From: Thermoflexia bacterium
Lineage (GTDB): Bacteria > Chloroflexota > Anaerolineae > B4-G1
Assembly: GCA_011192155.1 (NCBI GenBank)
Contig: DUEK01000016.1
Location: 1 to 32,355 of the forward strand
Direction: 5' to 3'
DNA length: 32,355 nucleotides
Shown here in pieces: positions 21,986 through 30,264 of the stretch. The position numbers and the translations under genes are program-made. The notes beneath the pieces are model-generated. The model was not told the DNA's origin. It saw only the letters and a list, made by a program, of their open reading frames with translations, and did not search any database. The first letter of the stretch is position 1. Each line of letters starts with the position of its first letter.

Positions 21986-24900
21986 TTACGTTCTGTTTCC
22001 CTCCGCGTTGATTGGCAAAGTGACGGTAAACGTGCATCCCTGGCCCTGTTCGCTTTTTACCACAATGTCTCCGCCCAGGCGGCGCAGGAACATTCGAGAC
22101 CACCACAAGCCATATCCCATGCCGCCTCGTTTGGTCGTTGTGCCCACGTGAAACAGTTTATCTCGTACCTGTGGTGGTATGCCAGGCCCGGTGTCTTGGA
22201 CCGTCACGACGACCCAGCGGTCGCCTGCTTTTCGGCTGCGTATCAAGAGGAACCCGTCTTCATCGGACATGGCATCCAATGCGTTCCTCATCAGATTGCC
22301 AAAGACTTCGTTCAACTGACTGGTAGCTCTGACCGGCGGCAAATTTCTACCGTATGTAACGTCCACCTTGACGCCAACCGGTTCGCGCAGTTCGGCCCGG
22401 GCGGCGGCGATGGATTCGTTTACGTCTATGGGTTCCGGTTGGATCGAGCGGAAAGGCCGCCTAATCTGTCGGGCTACCTCCAGAGTGCGGTCGGCGTTTT
22501 TCCGTATCTTTATCAATTTTTCGCGCAAGTAATCGTCGCTCAACTCGCCACGGGCCAATTTCATTTCAATCTGTTGGACGAAAGGTCGGATCGCGCCCAC
22601 GGTGTTGTTGATACCGTGGACCATGTTGCCGGCGATGTCGGCCATAGCCGCGCTGCGTTCCGCTTCCACCTTTTGCTCCTGAAACTTGCGCACCGTCTCC
22701 AAATGACGGGCGTTTTGTATGGCAATAGCGGCCTGGTTGGCCAGGGTCTCTAGCAGCCGGCGGTCGTCAGGATTGAATTCTTCCTGCCGGGGGCTGCCAA
22801 TGATCAGCAGCCCAATAGGTTCTTGGTCGCTTCCGCCCACAATGGGTGTGTGAAGGACAGAGTGAACGTCAGGGAACAGTTGCCCATAGACTAATCCCCA
22901 CGAAATTCCACTGGTTGACCGACCGCCCAGGCTTTGAAAGATATCTTGGCGGTCGGCGAATTGTTCCTCCATTTTTCTTACAGAGGGAAGTATCACCGTT
23001 TGATGGGGGTCCAATTTCTGAGTGAATGTCTTGTCTCCCCGGCGTATGTGCGCGATAACCCCGCTGCTTTCTTTGTCCATCAACAGAATGGTGGCGTGGG
23101 GAGCTGCGATGATTGACATTGCGCCGCGCAAGATGCTATCCCACACCTTGTCTATCTCCAACGTGGAACTGATGATATTGTTGATCGCCTGCAACTCGCC
23201 CAGTTCTCGCACCTTGCGCCGCAGGTCGGCGTTGGCCCGCACCAGTTCTTGGTCGAGGGTCTGGAACAAGCGCGATTTGGCGATGGCCAGCGCGGCTTGA
23301 TGGGCGATCAGGCGCACAAAGGTCAACTCGCGATCCTCAAAGTGATGAGGAGCGCGAAAATTGATGCACAAGACGCCCAGTTCATCCTCGTTCGCTTCCA
23401 GCAAGATACCGATAAAGGACTGGATGTTCTCTCGCTCGAAAAAGGAGCTTGCCGTCAGGGCCGGTTGGTCGCAAGCAACGTCCTCGCATACCAGCAATCT
23501 GCGCTTGCGGATCACGCGCGCCGGGTCATCCGCGAGCATTTGGGACTGATCTAGTTCCAGGGGATGCCGGGCGCCAAATGTCGCCACGTTAGCCACGTCA
23601 TAGACGTTGGATTCTGAAGCGGCAAAGGGATAAACGACAGCGCAATCCGCCCCCAGAACCTCGCAAGCGCCGCTGGCGATGCGTTCCAACATAGACTTGG
23701 GTTGCTCCGTCACTGCCTCAGTGACAGCCTGGGCGATCTTTACCAACGCCTCCATCTCCGAGGCGCGGCTGCTCTCACTGGTAAAGAGGCGGGCGTTCTC
23801 CACGGCGACGGCGACCGAGGCGGCGACCGAACTCAGAATCTCTTGGTCCTCTTGGTCAAATTGGCCCCCGATCTTGTTGACTACTTCTATCACTCCACTG
23901 ACTTTGTCGCGCACCCGCAACGGCACGCATAGGATTGACTCGGTCACAAAATCCACCAGTTGATCAACCTGACGCGAACAGCGTGGGTCGCTCTGAGCAT
24001 CATACACGATCAACGGCTGGCCCATCTGAGCTACCAGGCCGGCAATCCCCTCGCCGGGTTCTAGTTTGACGTCGCCTAACTTTTCTGGTAACTTGTCTGG
24101 CAAAGCGGCAACGAGTGAGAGCTGATCGCTGGCGCCGTCGGGGAAAGGCCCCTTGAGCCAGATGGAAATGCCTTCCACTTTGATCAATTCGTTGATTCCT
24201 TGTACGACCCGTTCCAATACTTCTGATAGCGTCAGGTGGGCGGTGATCGCCTCGCCGACCTGATTCAGCGCCTCCATTCGCTGCAAAATACGGGCGTTCT
24301 CAATAGTGATTGCACTCTGGGAGGCAAAGATCTCTAACACACGTTCGTCGTCGGCGGTAAAGTCGCTGCCGTCCCGCTTGTCCGATACTTGCAGCGCCCC
24401 GATAGGTTTTCCCCCCACGCGCAGAATGGAGAACATCGTGGAGCGCAGTTCCATGCGCTCTCGAATTTCTTCCATCTCCATCACTTTTACGATAGGGTGA
24501 TCGTCCAGATCGTTAAAGATCAGTGGCCCGCCGCTTTCCCAGATGGCCCAGGCCGGCAGGTCTTGGCTGAGGGGGATGCGCCAATCGCGGATGATTTCGA
24601 ACGGCACTCCAAAAGCAGGCTCCTGACAGATCAGAGCTTGACGCTCTTGGTCGTAAAGCAGAATGGCGCTGCTCTCGGTTTCCAACAGGGCAGCGGCGTG
24701 CTCGGTCAGTTTCCCAAAGACGTCTCGCAGATCGGCGCCGATCGTCACTTTGCCCAATTCCAACGCCATCTGTTGCAAGCGCGAGAGTTCACTCAACCGC
24801 TTTTCCAGAGTTCTACTATGTTCCGCCACCTGGTCTCGCGATTCGCGCAAGTTCTGGTACAAGCGGGCGTTCTCGATGGCCAAGGCTGCCTGGTTGGCCA

Positions 24901-26389
24901 GGGTCCGTAGCGAATCCAGATCGGTTTCCGAAATCTCGTCCTCGCTGCTGCCGGCGAACATGTTGCCCACCAGCCGCCCCTTGGCCAGCAGCGGGATCGT
25001 CGCTATCGCGCGGGCGCCAATCACCTCCTGGACAGCATTGGCCACCTCCGACGTCACTCGAGGGCGGACTAGATCGTAGAAGCAATGGGTGACTTGGATT
25101 TTTCCCTCCAGGGCGGCGCGCACGGCCAGGTTCTCGGTCTGGTCCATGGTGACTTCTTCTCCCAATACCTGGAGACCGGCCAATTCTTCACCGGCTTTGA
25201 TTGCGCCGGCATCAAGCAGAGCGGGATCAACGGCGACGGCCCGCACTGGCAGGGAGTTGTTTCCCTCGTCGTACTCGGCCAGCATAGCCCCTTTGTACCC
25301 CAAGCCCGATACCACGCTGTTCACGATCTGATCCAGCACCTCTTGCAAGTCCAGCGAGGAAAGCAGCGCGCCGGTCGTTTCTTGCAGGGCCTGTATCTCG
25401 TTGTAGGCCTGGGTCATCTGGGTCAGTTGCAGCTCTGACTGGCGATGGAGGCGGCGGGTCTCTTTGAACAATTGCGCATTTTCAATGGATACCGCGGCCG
25501 ACGCGGCCAGAGAGCGTAACATTGCCAGATCATTCTCGGTAAAACCCGGCTCCGGCTTGTTCAAAGCCTCCACCACGCCAATTACGCGTCCTTTGACCAT
25601 CAGGGGTACAGATGCGATTGATGCGGTGACGAATCCCGTCAATTCGTCAAAGGTCGAGCTGTGACGTGAGTCGGACCGGACGTCGTGAACCAGGATTGGC
25701 TTACCGTGCTCGGCCACCCAGCCGGCAATCCCCTGACCGGCAGCCAACCGCTGGCCGACCAACATCGCTGCTTCCTCGCCTGTGCCCGAGCGAAACACCA
25801 GATCACCGCTATCTTTATCTAGTAAGAGGATGGAGGCCACACTTATCCCCAAGACGTGGGTCGTTTCTTGTAGTATCACGTTGAGCAGTTCGTCCAGGTC
25901 CAGAATGGAGGCCAGTCCTTGCCCCACTTCGTAAAGCGCCTCGAGCTGCTCCATACCTTGCTTTAGCTCTTGGTTGGAGATTTGCAGTTGAGCGGTCAGT
26001 TCGTCCCGCTCGCGCCGCAAGCGTTCCTCGGTCAAGGCGCGTTGAGCCGCTTCTACCAGATCTTGCATAGTGAAAGGCTTGGTGATGTAATCCTTGACCC
26101 CCAACCGCAATGCTTGGATGATCAGTTTTTTCGTCCCCCAGGCAGTTACCACCACTACAGGTATATTCACCTGCTGGCTATTCAGATCACGGAGGACGTC
26201 CATCCCATCCATCTCGGGTAAACGCAAGTCCAGGAGAATCAAGTCCGGCTGCTCGCGCAGGGCCGCGTTCAGGCCCTCGATGCCGTCGTAAGCGAGGTAG
26301 GTTTGATAACCCTTCTCCCGCATCATGGTTTCCATCAGATGGGCGATGTCTGGTTCGTCTTCGATTATGAGAATTTTCTCTCCGGCCAC
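21986..26389 (-). CDS. Hybrid histidine kinase: receiver, six GAF domains, kinase core
   Basis: A 1467-residue soluble sensor kinase. The N-terminal receiver (1-120) is canonical: Asp54 in LLDLRLPEMDG, Thr82, Lys104. A coiled coil (about 120-150) leads to six consecutive GAF domains, at roughly 155-310, 335-505, 530-690, 700-860, 870-1030 and 1050-1200. Most end in an AxxIxNARL-type helix that links them. The phosphorylation box is DIAGNMVHGINNTVGAI with His1258. The ATPase boxes NLMRNALDAM, DTGPGIPP and GGMGYGLWWSRM follow. There are no membrane segments. The start is GTG with GGGAGGG upstream. It is the first gene of the operon and the plausible input to the three receivers after it. GAF ligands are unknown. 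Confidence 0.94.
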   Translation of the reverse strand: MAGEKILIIEDEPDIAHLMETMMREKGYQTYLAYDGIEGLNAALREQPDLILLDLRLPEMDGMDVLRDLNSQQVNIPVVVVTAWGTKKLIIQALRLGVKDYITKPFTMQDLVEAAQRALTEERLRRERDELTAQLQISNQELKQGMEQLEALYEVGQGLASILDLDELLNVILQETTHVLGISVASILLLDKDSGDLVFRSGTGEEAAMLVGQRLAAGQGIAGWVAEHGKPILVHDVRSDSRHSSTFDELTGFVTASIASVPLMVKGRVIGVVEALNKPEPGFTENDLAMLRSLAASAAVSIENAQLFKETRRLHRQSELQLTQMTQAYNEIQALQETTGALLSSLDLQEVLDQIVNSVVSGLGYKGAMLAEYDEGNNSLPVRAVAVDPALLDAGAIKAGEELAGLQVLGEEVTMDQTENLAVRAALEGKIQVTHCFYDLVRPRVTSEVANAVQEVIGARAIATIPLLAKGRLVGNMFAGSSEDEISETDLDSLRTLANQAALAIENARLYQNLRESRDQVAEHSRTLEKRLSELSRLQQMALELGKVTIGADLRDVFGKLTEHAAALLETESSAILLYDQERQALICQEPAFGVPFEIIRDWRIPLSQDLPAWAIWESGGPLIFNDLDDHPIVKVMEMEEIRERMELRSTMFSILRVGGKPIGALQVSDKRDGSDFTADDERVLEIFASQSAITIENARILQRMEALNQVGEAITAHLTLSEVLERVVQGINELIKVEGISIWLKGPFPDGASDQLSLVAALPDKLPEKLGDVKLEPGEGIAGLVAQMGQPLIVYDAQSDPRCSRQVDQLVDFVTESILCVPLRVRDKVSGVIEVVNKIGGQFDQEDQEILSSVAASVAVAVENARLFTSESSRASEMEALVKIAQAVTEAVTEQPKSMLERIASGACEVLGADCAVVYPFAASESNVYDVANVATFGARHPLELDQSQMLADDPARVIRKRRLLVCEDVACDQPALTASSFFERENIQSFIGILLEANEDELGVLCINFRAPHHFEDRELTFVRLIAHQAALAIAKSRLFQTLDQELVRANADLRRKVRELGELQAINNIISSTLEIDKVWDSILRGAMSIIAAPHATILLMDKESSGVIAHIRRGDKTFTQKLDPHQTVILPSVRKMEEQFADRQDIFQSLGGRSTSGISWGLVYGQLFPDVHSVLHTPIVGGSDQEPIGLLIIGSPRQEEFNPDDRRLLETLANQAAIAIQNARHLETVRKFQEQKVEAERSAAMADIAGNMVHGINNTVGAIRPFVQQIEMKLARGELSDDYLREKLIKIRKNADRTLEVARQIRRPFRSIQPEPIDVNESIAAARAELREPVGVKVDVTYGRNLPPVRATSQLNEVFGNLMRNALDAMSDEDGFLLIRSRKAGDRWVVVTVQDTGPGIPPQVRDKLFHVGTTTKRGGMGYGLWWSRMFLRRLGGDIVVKSEQGQGCTFTVTLPINAEGNRT

Positions 26390-26527
26390 AGAATAACCCT
26401 CCCGGCAAAGCGCCGATCATCTATGCAAACGGGATGTTTATATTTGACGAGTTGATACGCGCGTCCACTTTGTGTGCGTTTACAATCTATACTGAGCGCA
26501 ATTGAGTTGAGTGAATTTAGATTGGAG

Positions 26528-26575
26528 GCTTTAGCCGGATTTGACCCAGTTTTGCCACGTTTACCCGGCTAAAGC
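26528..26575. repeat. Inverted repeat G
   Basis: Perfect 11-base arms GCTTTAGCCGG (26528-26538) and CCGGCTAAAGC (26565-26575) separated by 26 bases, in the intergenic region upstream of the hybrid kinase. It could be a small palindromic repeat or hairpin; no target duplication was seen. Confidence 0.6.
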
Positions 26576-26610
26576 TTCTATTCCGGTCCTCTTGCGATGT
26601 TTTCGAGACT

Positions 26611-26752
26611 CGGTAGATCCAAATTTCAGACCTCGGAGGTCTCGGAAGGTGACATTGGCAGCAAAATCGCTTAGATTGCGCCCGTTTTTACCGGCAAAGG
26701 CGCTCTCGAGAAACCTCCGAGGTCTTGTTGTCGTAACATTTTGGATCTACTG
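26611..26752 (-). repeat. Family A MITE-like element, copy A4
   Basis: A full-length 142-base copy in reverse orientation to A1 and A2, flanked by exact AGACT duplications (26606-26610 and 26753-26757). The left terminus has one change, CGGTAGATCC. The divergent intergenic region 26390-26973 otherwise holds only repeat G and a candidate promoter. Confidence 0.9.
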
Positions 26753-26910
26753 AGACTGGAGCAATTCGCCCATTTGATTTGCGTTCAGTATAACAATATC
26801 ACCAAGTTGTTCGTTTGGCAAGTTTGAGCTAGAATGGATTGGGTGTTGTCCAGAATACTATCACAACGGAACGATAGCTTTAACATCCAACTGGCGCGCC
26901 CTGTTGCTTG

Positions 26911-26919
26911 TGATATACT
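26911..26919 (+). promoter_or_regulatory. Candidate extended -10 promoter of the FAD oxidoreductase gene
   Basis: TGA TATACT (26911-26919) is an extended -10 box; the sequence 17 bases upstream (CTGGCG) is a weak -35. Predicted start near 26926, giving a leader of about 48 bases that ends in a strong AGGAGG at 26961-26966. Confidence 0.5.
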
Positions 26920-26973
26920 GCTTTCCGTTTTTTATTGATGGAGGGTTTTCCGAATCTCAAAGGAGGCTACCAA

Positions 26974-28131
26974 ATGAATTTACCCCAAACGGCTGAAGCT
27001 GTCATAATTGGTGGGGGCGTGATGGGCGTCAGCACAGCCTACCATCTGGCGCTCAAGGGCTGCCAGGACGTGCTGCTGCTGGAGCGCGAATCTTTCTTGG
27101 GGATGGAGGCCACGGGCAAATGCGCCGGCGGCATCCGTTACCAGTTCGGCACAGAGATCAACGTCCGGCTCTCCCAACTCAGCCTGCCGATGCTAGATCG
27201 CTTCGAGGAGGAGTTGGGCCAACCAATTGACCTGCGCTACTGCGGCTATCTCTTCTTGCTGACCAACGAGGAGGACGCGGCGGTATTTCGTCAGAACGTA
27301 GAGATGCAGCGACGGCTGGGTGTAGAGACCCAATGGCTAGGGCCGGACGAGATCGCCCGGATGGTACCGCTGCTCAATATGGACGGCATCCTGGCCGGGA
27401 CCATCCACCCTGGCGATGGCCTGGCCGACCCCAACGGCGTGGTGCAGGGATACGCCTCCGGCGCGCGGCGGCAGGGCGCCAAGCTGCTGACCGGCGTGCA
27501 AGTGACCGGCATCCGCGTCGAGAGCGGCAGGGTGCGCGGCGTCATCACCGACCAGGGTGAGGTAGCGACGCCCGTCGTCGTCAACGCGGCCGGCCCGTGG
27601 GCCGGAGAGGTCGGCAAGATGGCGGGGGTGGATATTCCCATCGTGCCGGTGCGCCGCCAGATCGTCGTCACCGGCCCCATGCCAGAGATACCGCCCGATT
27701 TTCCCTTTGTCATTGAATTTGCCAAGTCGCTGTACTTTCACCGCGAGGGGCCGGGCATCCTGACCGGCATGTCTAACCCTGATGAGATTGTGAGTTTTGA
27801 CCAATCGTTGGATCAGAATTGGGAACTGGTTCATATGGAGGCGGCGATGAAACGGCTGCCCATCCTAGAGAAAGCGGGGCTGGCCAGCCACTGGGCCGGG
27901 CTGTACGAGAATTCGCCCGACGCCCACCCCATCCTGGGCCGCATCCCAGAGGTGGAGGGGTTCTACTGCGTCGGCGGCTTTAGCGGCCACGGCTTCCAGC
28001 ATGGCCCCGCCTGCGGCCTGCTGCTGGCCGAGGAGATCCTGGACGGTAAGGCCCACACGCTCGATATCTCGCAACTAGACCTGGCGCGCTTCAGTGAGGG
28101 GCGGGAGATTGTGGAGTATAACGTGGTGTAG
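26974..28131 (+). CDS. FAD-dependent amine oxidoreductase (DAO / sarcosine oxidase beta-like)
   Basis: A 385-residue flavoprotein of the D-amino-acid-oxidase superfamily. The FAD-binding GxGxxG motif AVIIGGGVMGVSTAYHLA (residues about 9-26) is followed by LLLERESFLGMEATGKCAGG, which fits the beta subunit of heterotetrameric sarcosine oxidase or a related glycine, proline or hydroxyproline dehydrogenase. The late GFYCVGGFSGHGFQHGPACG segment closes the FAD site. ATG 26974 is chosen for its AGGAGG seven bases upstream. No alpha, gamma or delta subunit genes adjoin, so it may act alone. The substrate is an amine or amino acid, not further defined. It converges with purB. Confidence 0.9.
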   Translation: MNLPQTAEAVIIGGGVMGVSTAYHLALKGCQDVLLLERESFLGMEATGKCAGGIRYQFGTEINVRLSQLSLPMLDRFEEELGQPIDLRYCGYLFLLTNEEDAAVFRQNVEMQRRLGVETQWLGPDEIARMVPLLNMDGILAGTIHPGDGLADPNGVVQGYASGARRQGAKLLTGVQVTGIRVESGRVRGVITDQGEVATPVVVNAAGPWAGEVGKMAGVDIPIVPVRRQIVVTGPMPEIPPDFPFVIEFAKSLYFHREGPGILTGMSNPDEIVSFDQSLDQNWELVHMEAAMKRLPILEKAGLASHWAGLYENSPDAHPILGRIPEVEGFYCVGGFSGHGFQHGPACGLLLAEEILDGKAHTLDISQLDLARFSEGREIVEYNVV

Positions 28132-28144
28132 GGTGGGGCAATGA

Positions 28145-29566
28145 CTACGGTTCTTCGCTCGTCAGGATTGCGCGGATTTTCTCCGCCATCCGCCGCGCCC
28201 GCTCTGCCGCATCGCCGACGTAACTCGTAGCGTCGAGTAACTCCCGCGTACGGTCAGCGTCCACGTATTGCAACACCTGCGGGTCGGCGGCCAGCCGGCC
28301 GGCCAGCGGATTTGGCTCCCCGGCCCACACCGCCTGCCAGGCGGCCATGGCGTGCTCGCGGATGACCTCGTGCATCGCCTGACGGTCGGCGCCCGCTTTC
28401 ACCAGCTCCATCAATAGTCGCTCGGTGGCGGCAAATGTTCCGTAAGCGTCCAGGTTGCGGGCGATGGCGTTGTCGTGGATGTTCAGCCCGCGCAGGAGCC
28501 GATGGGCGCGGCGCACGATTTCCTCGCTCGCTAGGAACGCATTGGGCAGGATGATGCGCCGGTTGGCCGAATCGTCCAGCGTGCGCTCCAGCAGGCTGTG
28601 GGCGGCATTGTCCCAGGCCACGCGGGGCAGCGCGGCCACGTAGCGCGCCAGGCTGTCCACCGTCTCGGCATTGATGGGGTTGCGCTTGAAAGGCATGGCC
28701 GAAGATCCGACCTGCCTGGCGCCGAAAGGCTCGCTCCACTCGCCAAAGGGCGGCGCTTGCAGCAGTCGCAGGTCGAACGCAAAGCGGTAGAGCGAACCGG
28801 CCAGCCCGGCCAGCGCCGTCAGCACGCGATAGTCCTGCTGGCGCGGGTAGACTTGCGTGGCGATGGGAAAAGCTTCCAACCCCAGTTCCTCCATCACCAG
28901 CGCTTCCATCTCAGCCGGCGTCATCCCCGTGCCTGCCAGCGCCCGGCTGTAGGAGGCTCCGCTGCCCACCGCGCCCTTGATTCCCTTGCCCCGCAGGTGA
29001 GCGCACAGGCGGCGCAGTTCGCGGTAATCCTCCAACAAGTCCTGCCCGTATGTCGCCAGCCGGTAGCCGACGGTGATGGGTTCGGCGGGCTGGATGTGGG
29101 TGTAGCCCATGCAGACCTGGTCGGCGTGGGCCTCGATGCGGTCGGCCAGGTCGATCAGGAGCGGGTGCAGCCGTCTCAATAGCAAGTCGAGCGCGTCGCG
29201 GATGCGGAGCGCGTCGGCATTATCCTCGATATCGGCGCTGGTGGCCCCCAGGTGGATGATGGGGCCGCCGACCGGGCACTGCTCGGCAAACGCGCGGATC
29301 TCGGCCATCTTGTCGTGGTGGATCTCGGCCTCGATCTCGGCGGCGCGCTCAATGTCCACGTCGTCCTGGCGCGCCCGCAGGTCGGCCAGTTGCTCGGGCC
29401 TAACCAGACCGGCCCGCTGTTGCGCCGCCGCCAGCGCGACCCACACGCGACGCCAGAGTCGCCGCCTGTGTACCTCGCTCCATAAAGCGCGCATCTCGTC
29501 GGAACCGTAGCGCCAGGTGAGAGGGGAGAGATACGTCTCGTGCGTGAATTGTGTTTCTGGTTTCAT
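28145..29566 (-). CDS. purB: Adenylosuccinate lyase
   Basis: A 473-residue member of the fumarase/aspartase superfamily that makes AMP from adenylosuccinate and AICAR from SAICAR in purine synthesis. The superfamily signature GSSAMPFKRNPINAE, with the catalytic serine on the flexible loop, is intact, and the IHLGATSADIEDNAD segment gives the helper histidine region. The N-terminal YLSPLTWRYGSDEM and following RLWRRVWVALAAAQ resemble the animal-type ADSL branch more than the short B. subtilis type, from memory of those sequences. The start ATG has AGAGAGG upstream. Element A5 ends only about 16 bases before it, so the original promoter must lie beyond A5 and B3. Confidence 0.93.
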   Translation of the reverse strand: MKPETQFTHETYLSPLTWRYGSDEMRALWSEVHRRRLWRRVWVALAAAQQRAGLVRPEQLADLRARQDDVDIERAAEIEAEIHHDKMAEIRAFAEQCPVGGPIIHLGATSADIEDNADALRIRDALDLLLRRLHPLLIDLADRIEAHADQVCMGYTHIQPAEPITVGYRLATYGQDLLEDYRELRRLCAHLRGKGIKGAVGSGASYSRALAGTGMTPAEMEALVMEELGLEAFPIATQVYPRQQDYRVLTALAGLAGSLYRFAFDLRLLQAPPFGEWSEPFGARQVGSSAMPFKRNPINAETVDSLARYVAALPRVAWDNAAHSLLERTLDDSANRRIILPNAFLASEEIVRRAHRLLRGLNIHDNAIARNLDAYGTFAATERLLMELVKAGADRQAMHEVIREHAMAAWQAVWAGEPNPLAGRLAADPQVLQYVDADRTRELLDATSYVGDAAERARRMAEKIRAILTSEEP

Positions 29567-29587
29567 CGCTTAGCCTCTCTTGAGACT

Positions 29588-29712
29588 CAGTGATCCAAAT
29601 TTCAGACCTCGGAGGTCTTGGAAGGTGTGCTTAGATTGCGCCCGTTTTTACCGGCAAAGGCGCTCTCGAGAGACCTCCGAGGTCTTGTTGTCGTAACATT
29701 TTGGATCTACTG
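29588..29712 (-). repeat. Family A MITE-like element, copy A5 (internal deletion)
   Basis: Reverse-oriented copy with both termini (CAGTGATCC to GGATCTACTG) but about 17 bases shorter inside than A4. The target duplication is AGACT at 29583-29587 and, after allowing for the B3 insertion, 29898-29902. It occupies the leader of purB. Confidence 0.88.
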
Positions 29713-29714
29713 AG

Positions 29715-29894
29715 ACTATTTTCCGCATTTCTGGACAGCTTGATTTGGGGCTTGACACTTTGTTCTCCCAAACCCAATTTGGGCAGATTCGCCGTCTGTC
29801 AGTGAGAAACCAGGTTTTTCAGAAAAAACTTGGTTTCTTTCCCCGACTTTTTGAAAAAGACACAAATAGGCTGCGTCAGGATGCGAAATATAGG
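29715..29894 (+). repeat. Family B MITE-like element, copy B3, inserted at the end of A5
   Basis: The body runs ACTATTTTCCGCA to TGCGAAATATAGG (first base changed from C), flanked by CTGAG at 29710-29714 and 29895-29899. The left CTGAG includes the last three bases of A5, so B3 entered the edge of A5. The internal hairpin with AACCAGGTTTTT is retained. Confidence 0.88.
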
Positions 29895-30006
29895 CTGAGA
29901 CTGGTGATTTGCCTATGAACATTGTACCTCAGGTTGGGGCAGAGGGAAAGCGGCCTATAACAACATGTATCATAAATGATTTTTACCCCCTCTACAGCGG
30001 GGCAAG

Positions 30007-30215
30007 TGCGTCATTTGAATCGCGCACAACTGTGCCGGGCGCCGAGCAATGAATTGCACGGCTGATACACAAAATGCGATAAATCGCATTGGCCGTCAAC
30101 ACGTTTTTAACGTGTTTTCTGTATCAGTGGTCGTGCTGCCAGAGCAACACCCATTTCAAATCTTCAAGTTACGCGATTGTTTTACCTACGCCTCTTGCGT
30201 GATTCAAATGACGCA
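30007..30215. repeat. Element F: 209-base nested inverted repeat with branched internal hairpins
   Basis: Outer arms TGCGTCATTTGAATCGCGCA (30007-30026) and its reverse at 30196-30215 match at 19 of 20 positions. Inside, CTGATACA (30062-30069) pairs with TGTATCAG (30120-30127) and encloses two perfect hairpins: AATGCGAT/ATCGCATT (30073-30090) and AACACGTT/AACGTGTT (30098-30116). A further GCAAT/ATTGC hairpin lies near 30046-30057. It may be a mobile repeat or a structured RNA; no target duplication was found. Confidence 0.75.
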
Positions 30216-30264
30216 TAGGGAGGCCGGAAAATCATTTCTGTGTATGCAAATGTCTATTCGAGGC

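Noticed and set aside
26611-26753. An open frame crosses A4, and a closely similar one crosses A2 on the other strand (Arg-Pro-rich, ending in VVVTFWIY).
   Set aside because: The frame is conserved only because the DNA element is conserved. A1 has a two-base change that breaks it, A3 and A5 lack parts, and no ribosome-binding site precedes it.
29902-29916. CTGGTGATTTGCC resembling the C-family terminus.
   Set aside because: The match stops after nine bases and there is no second terminus; treated as chance.
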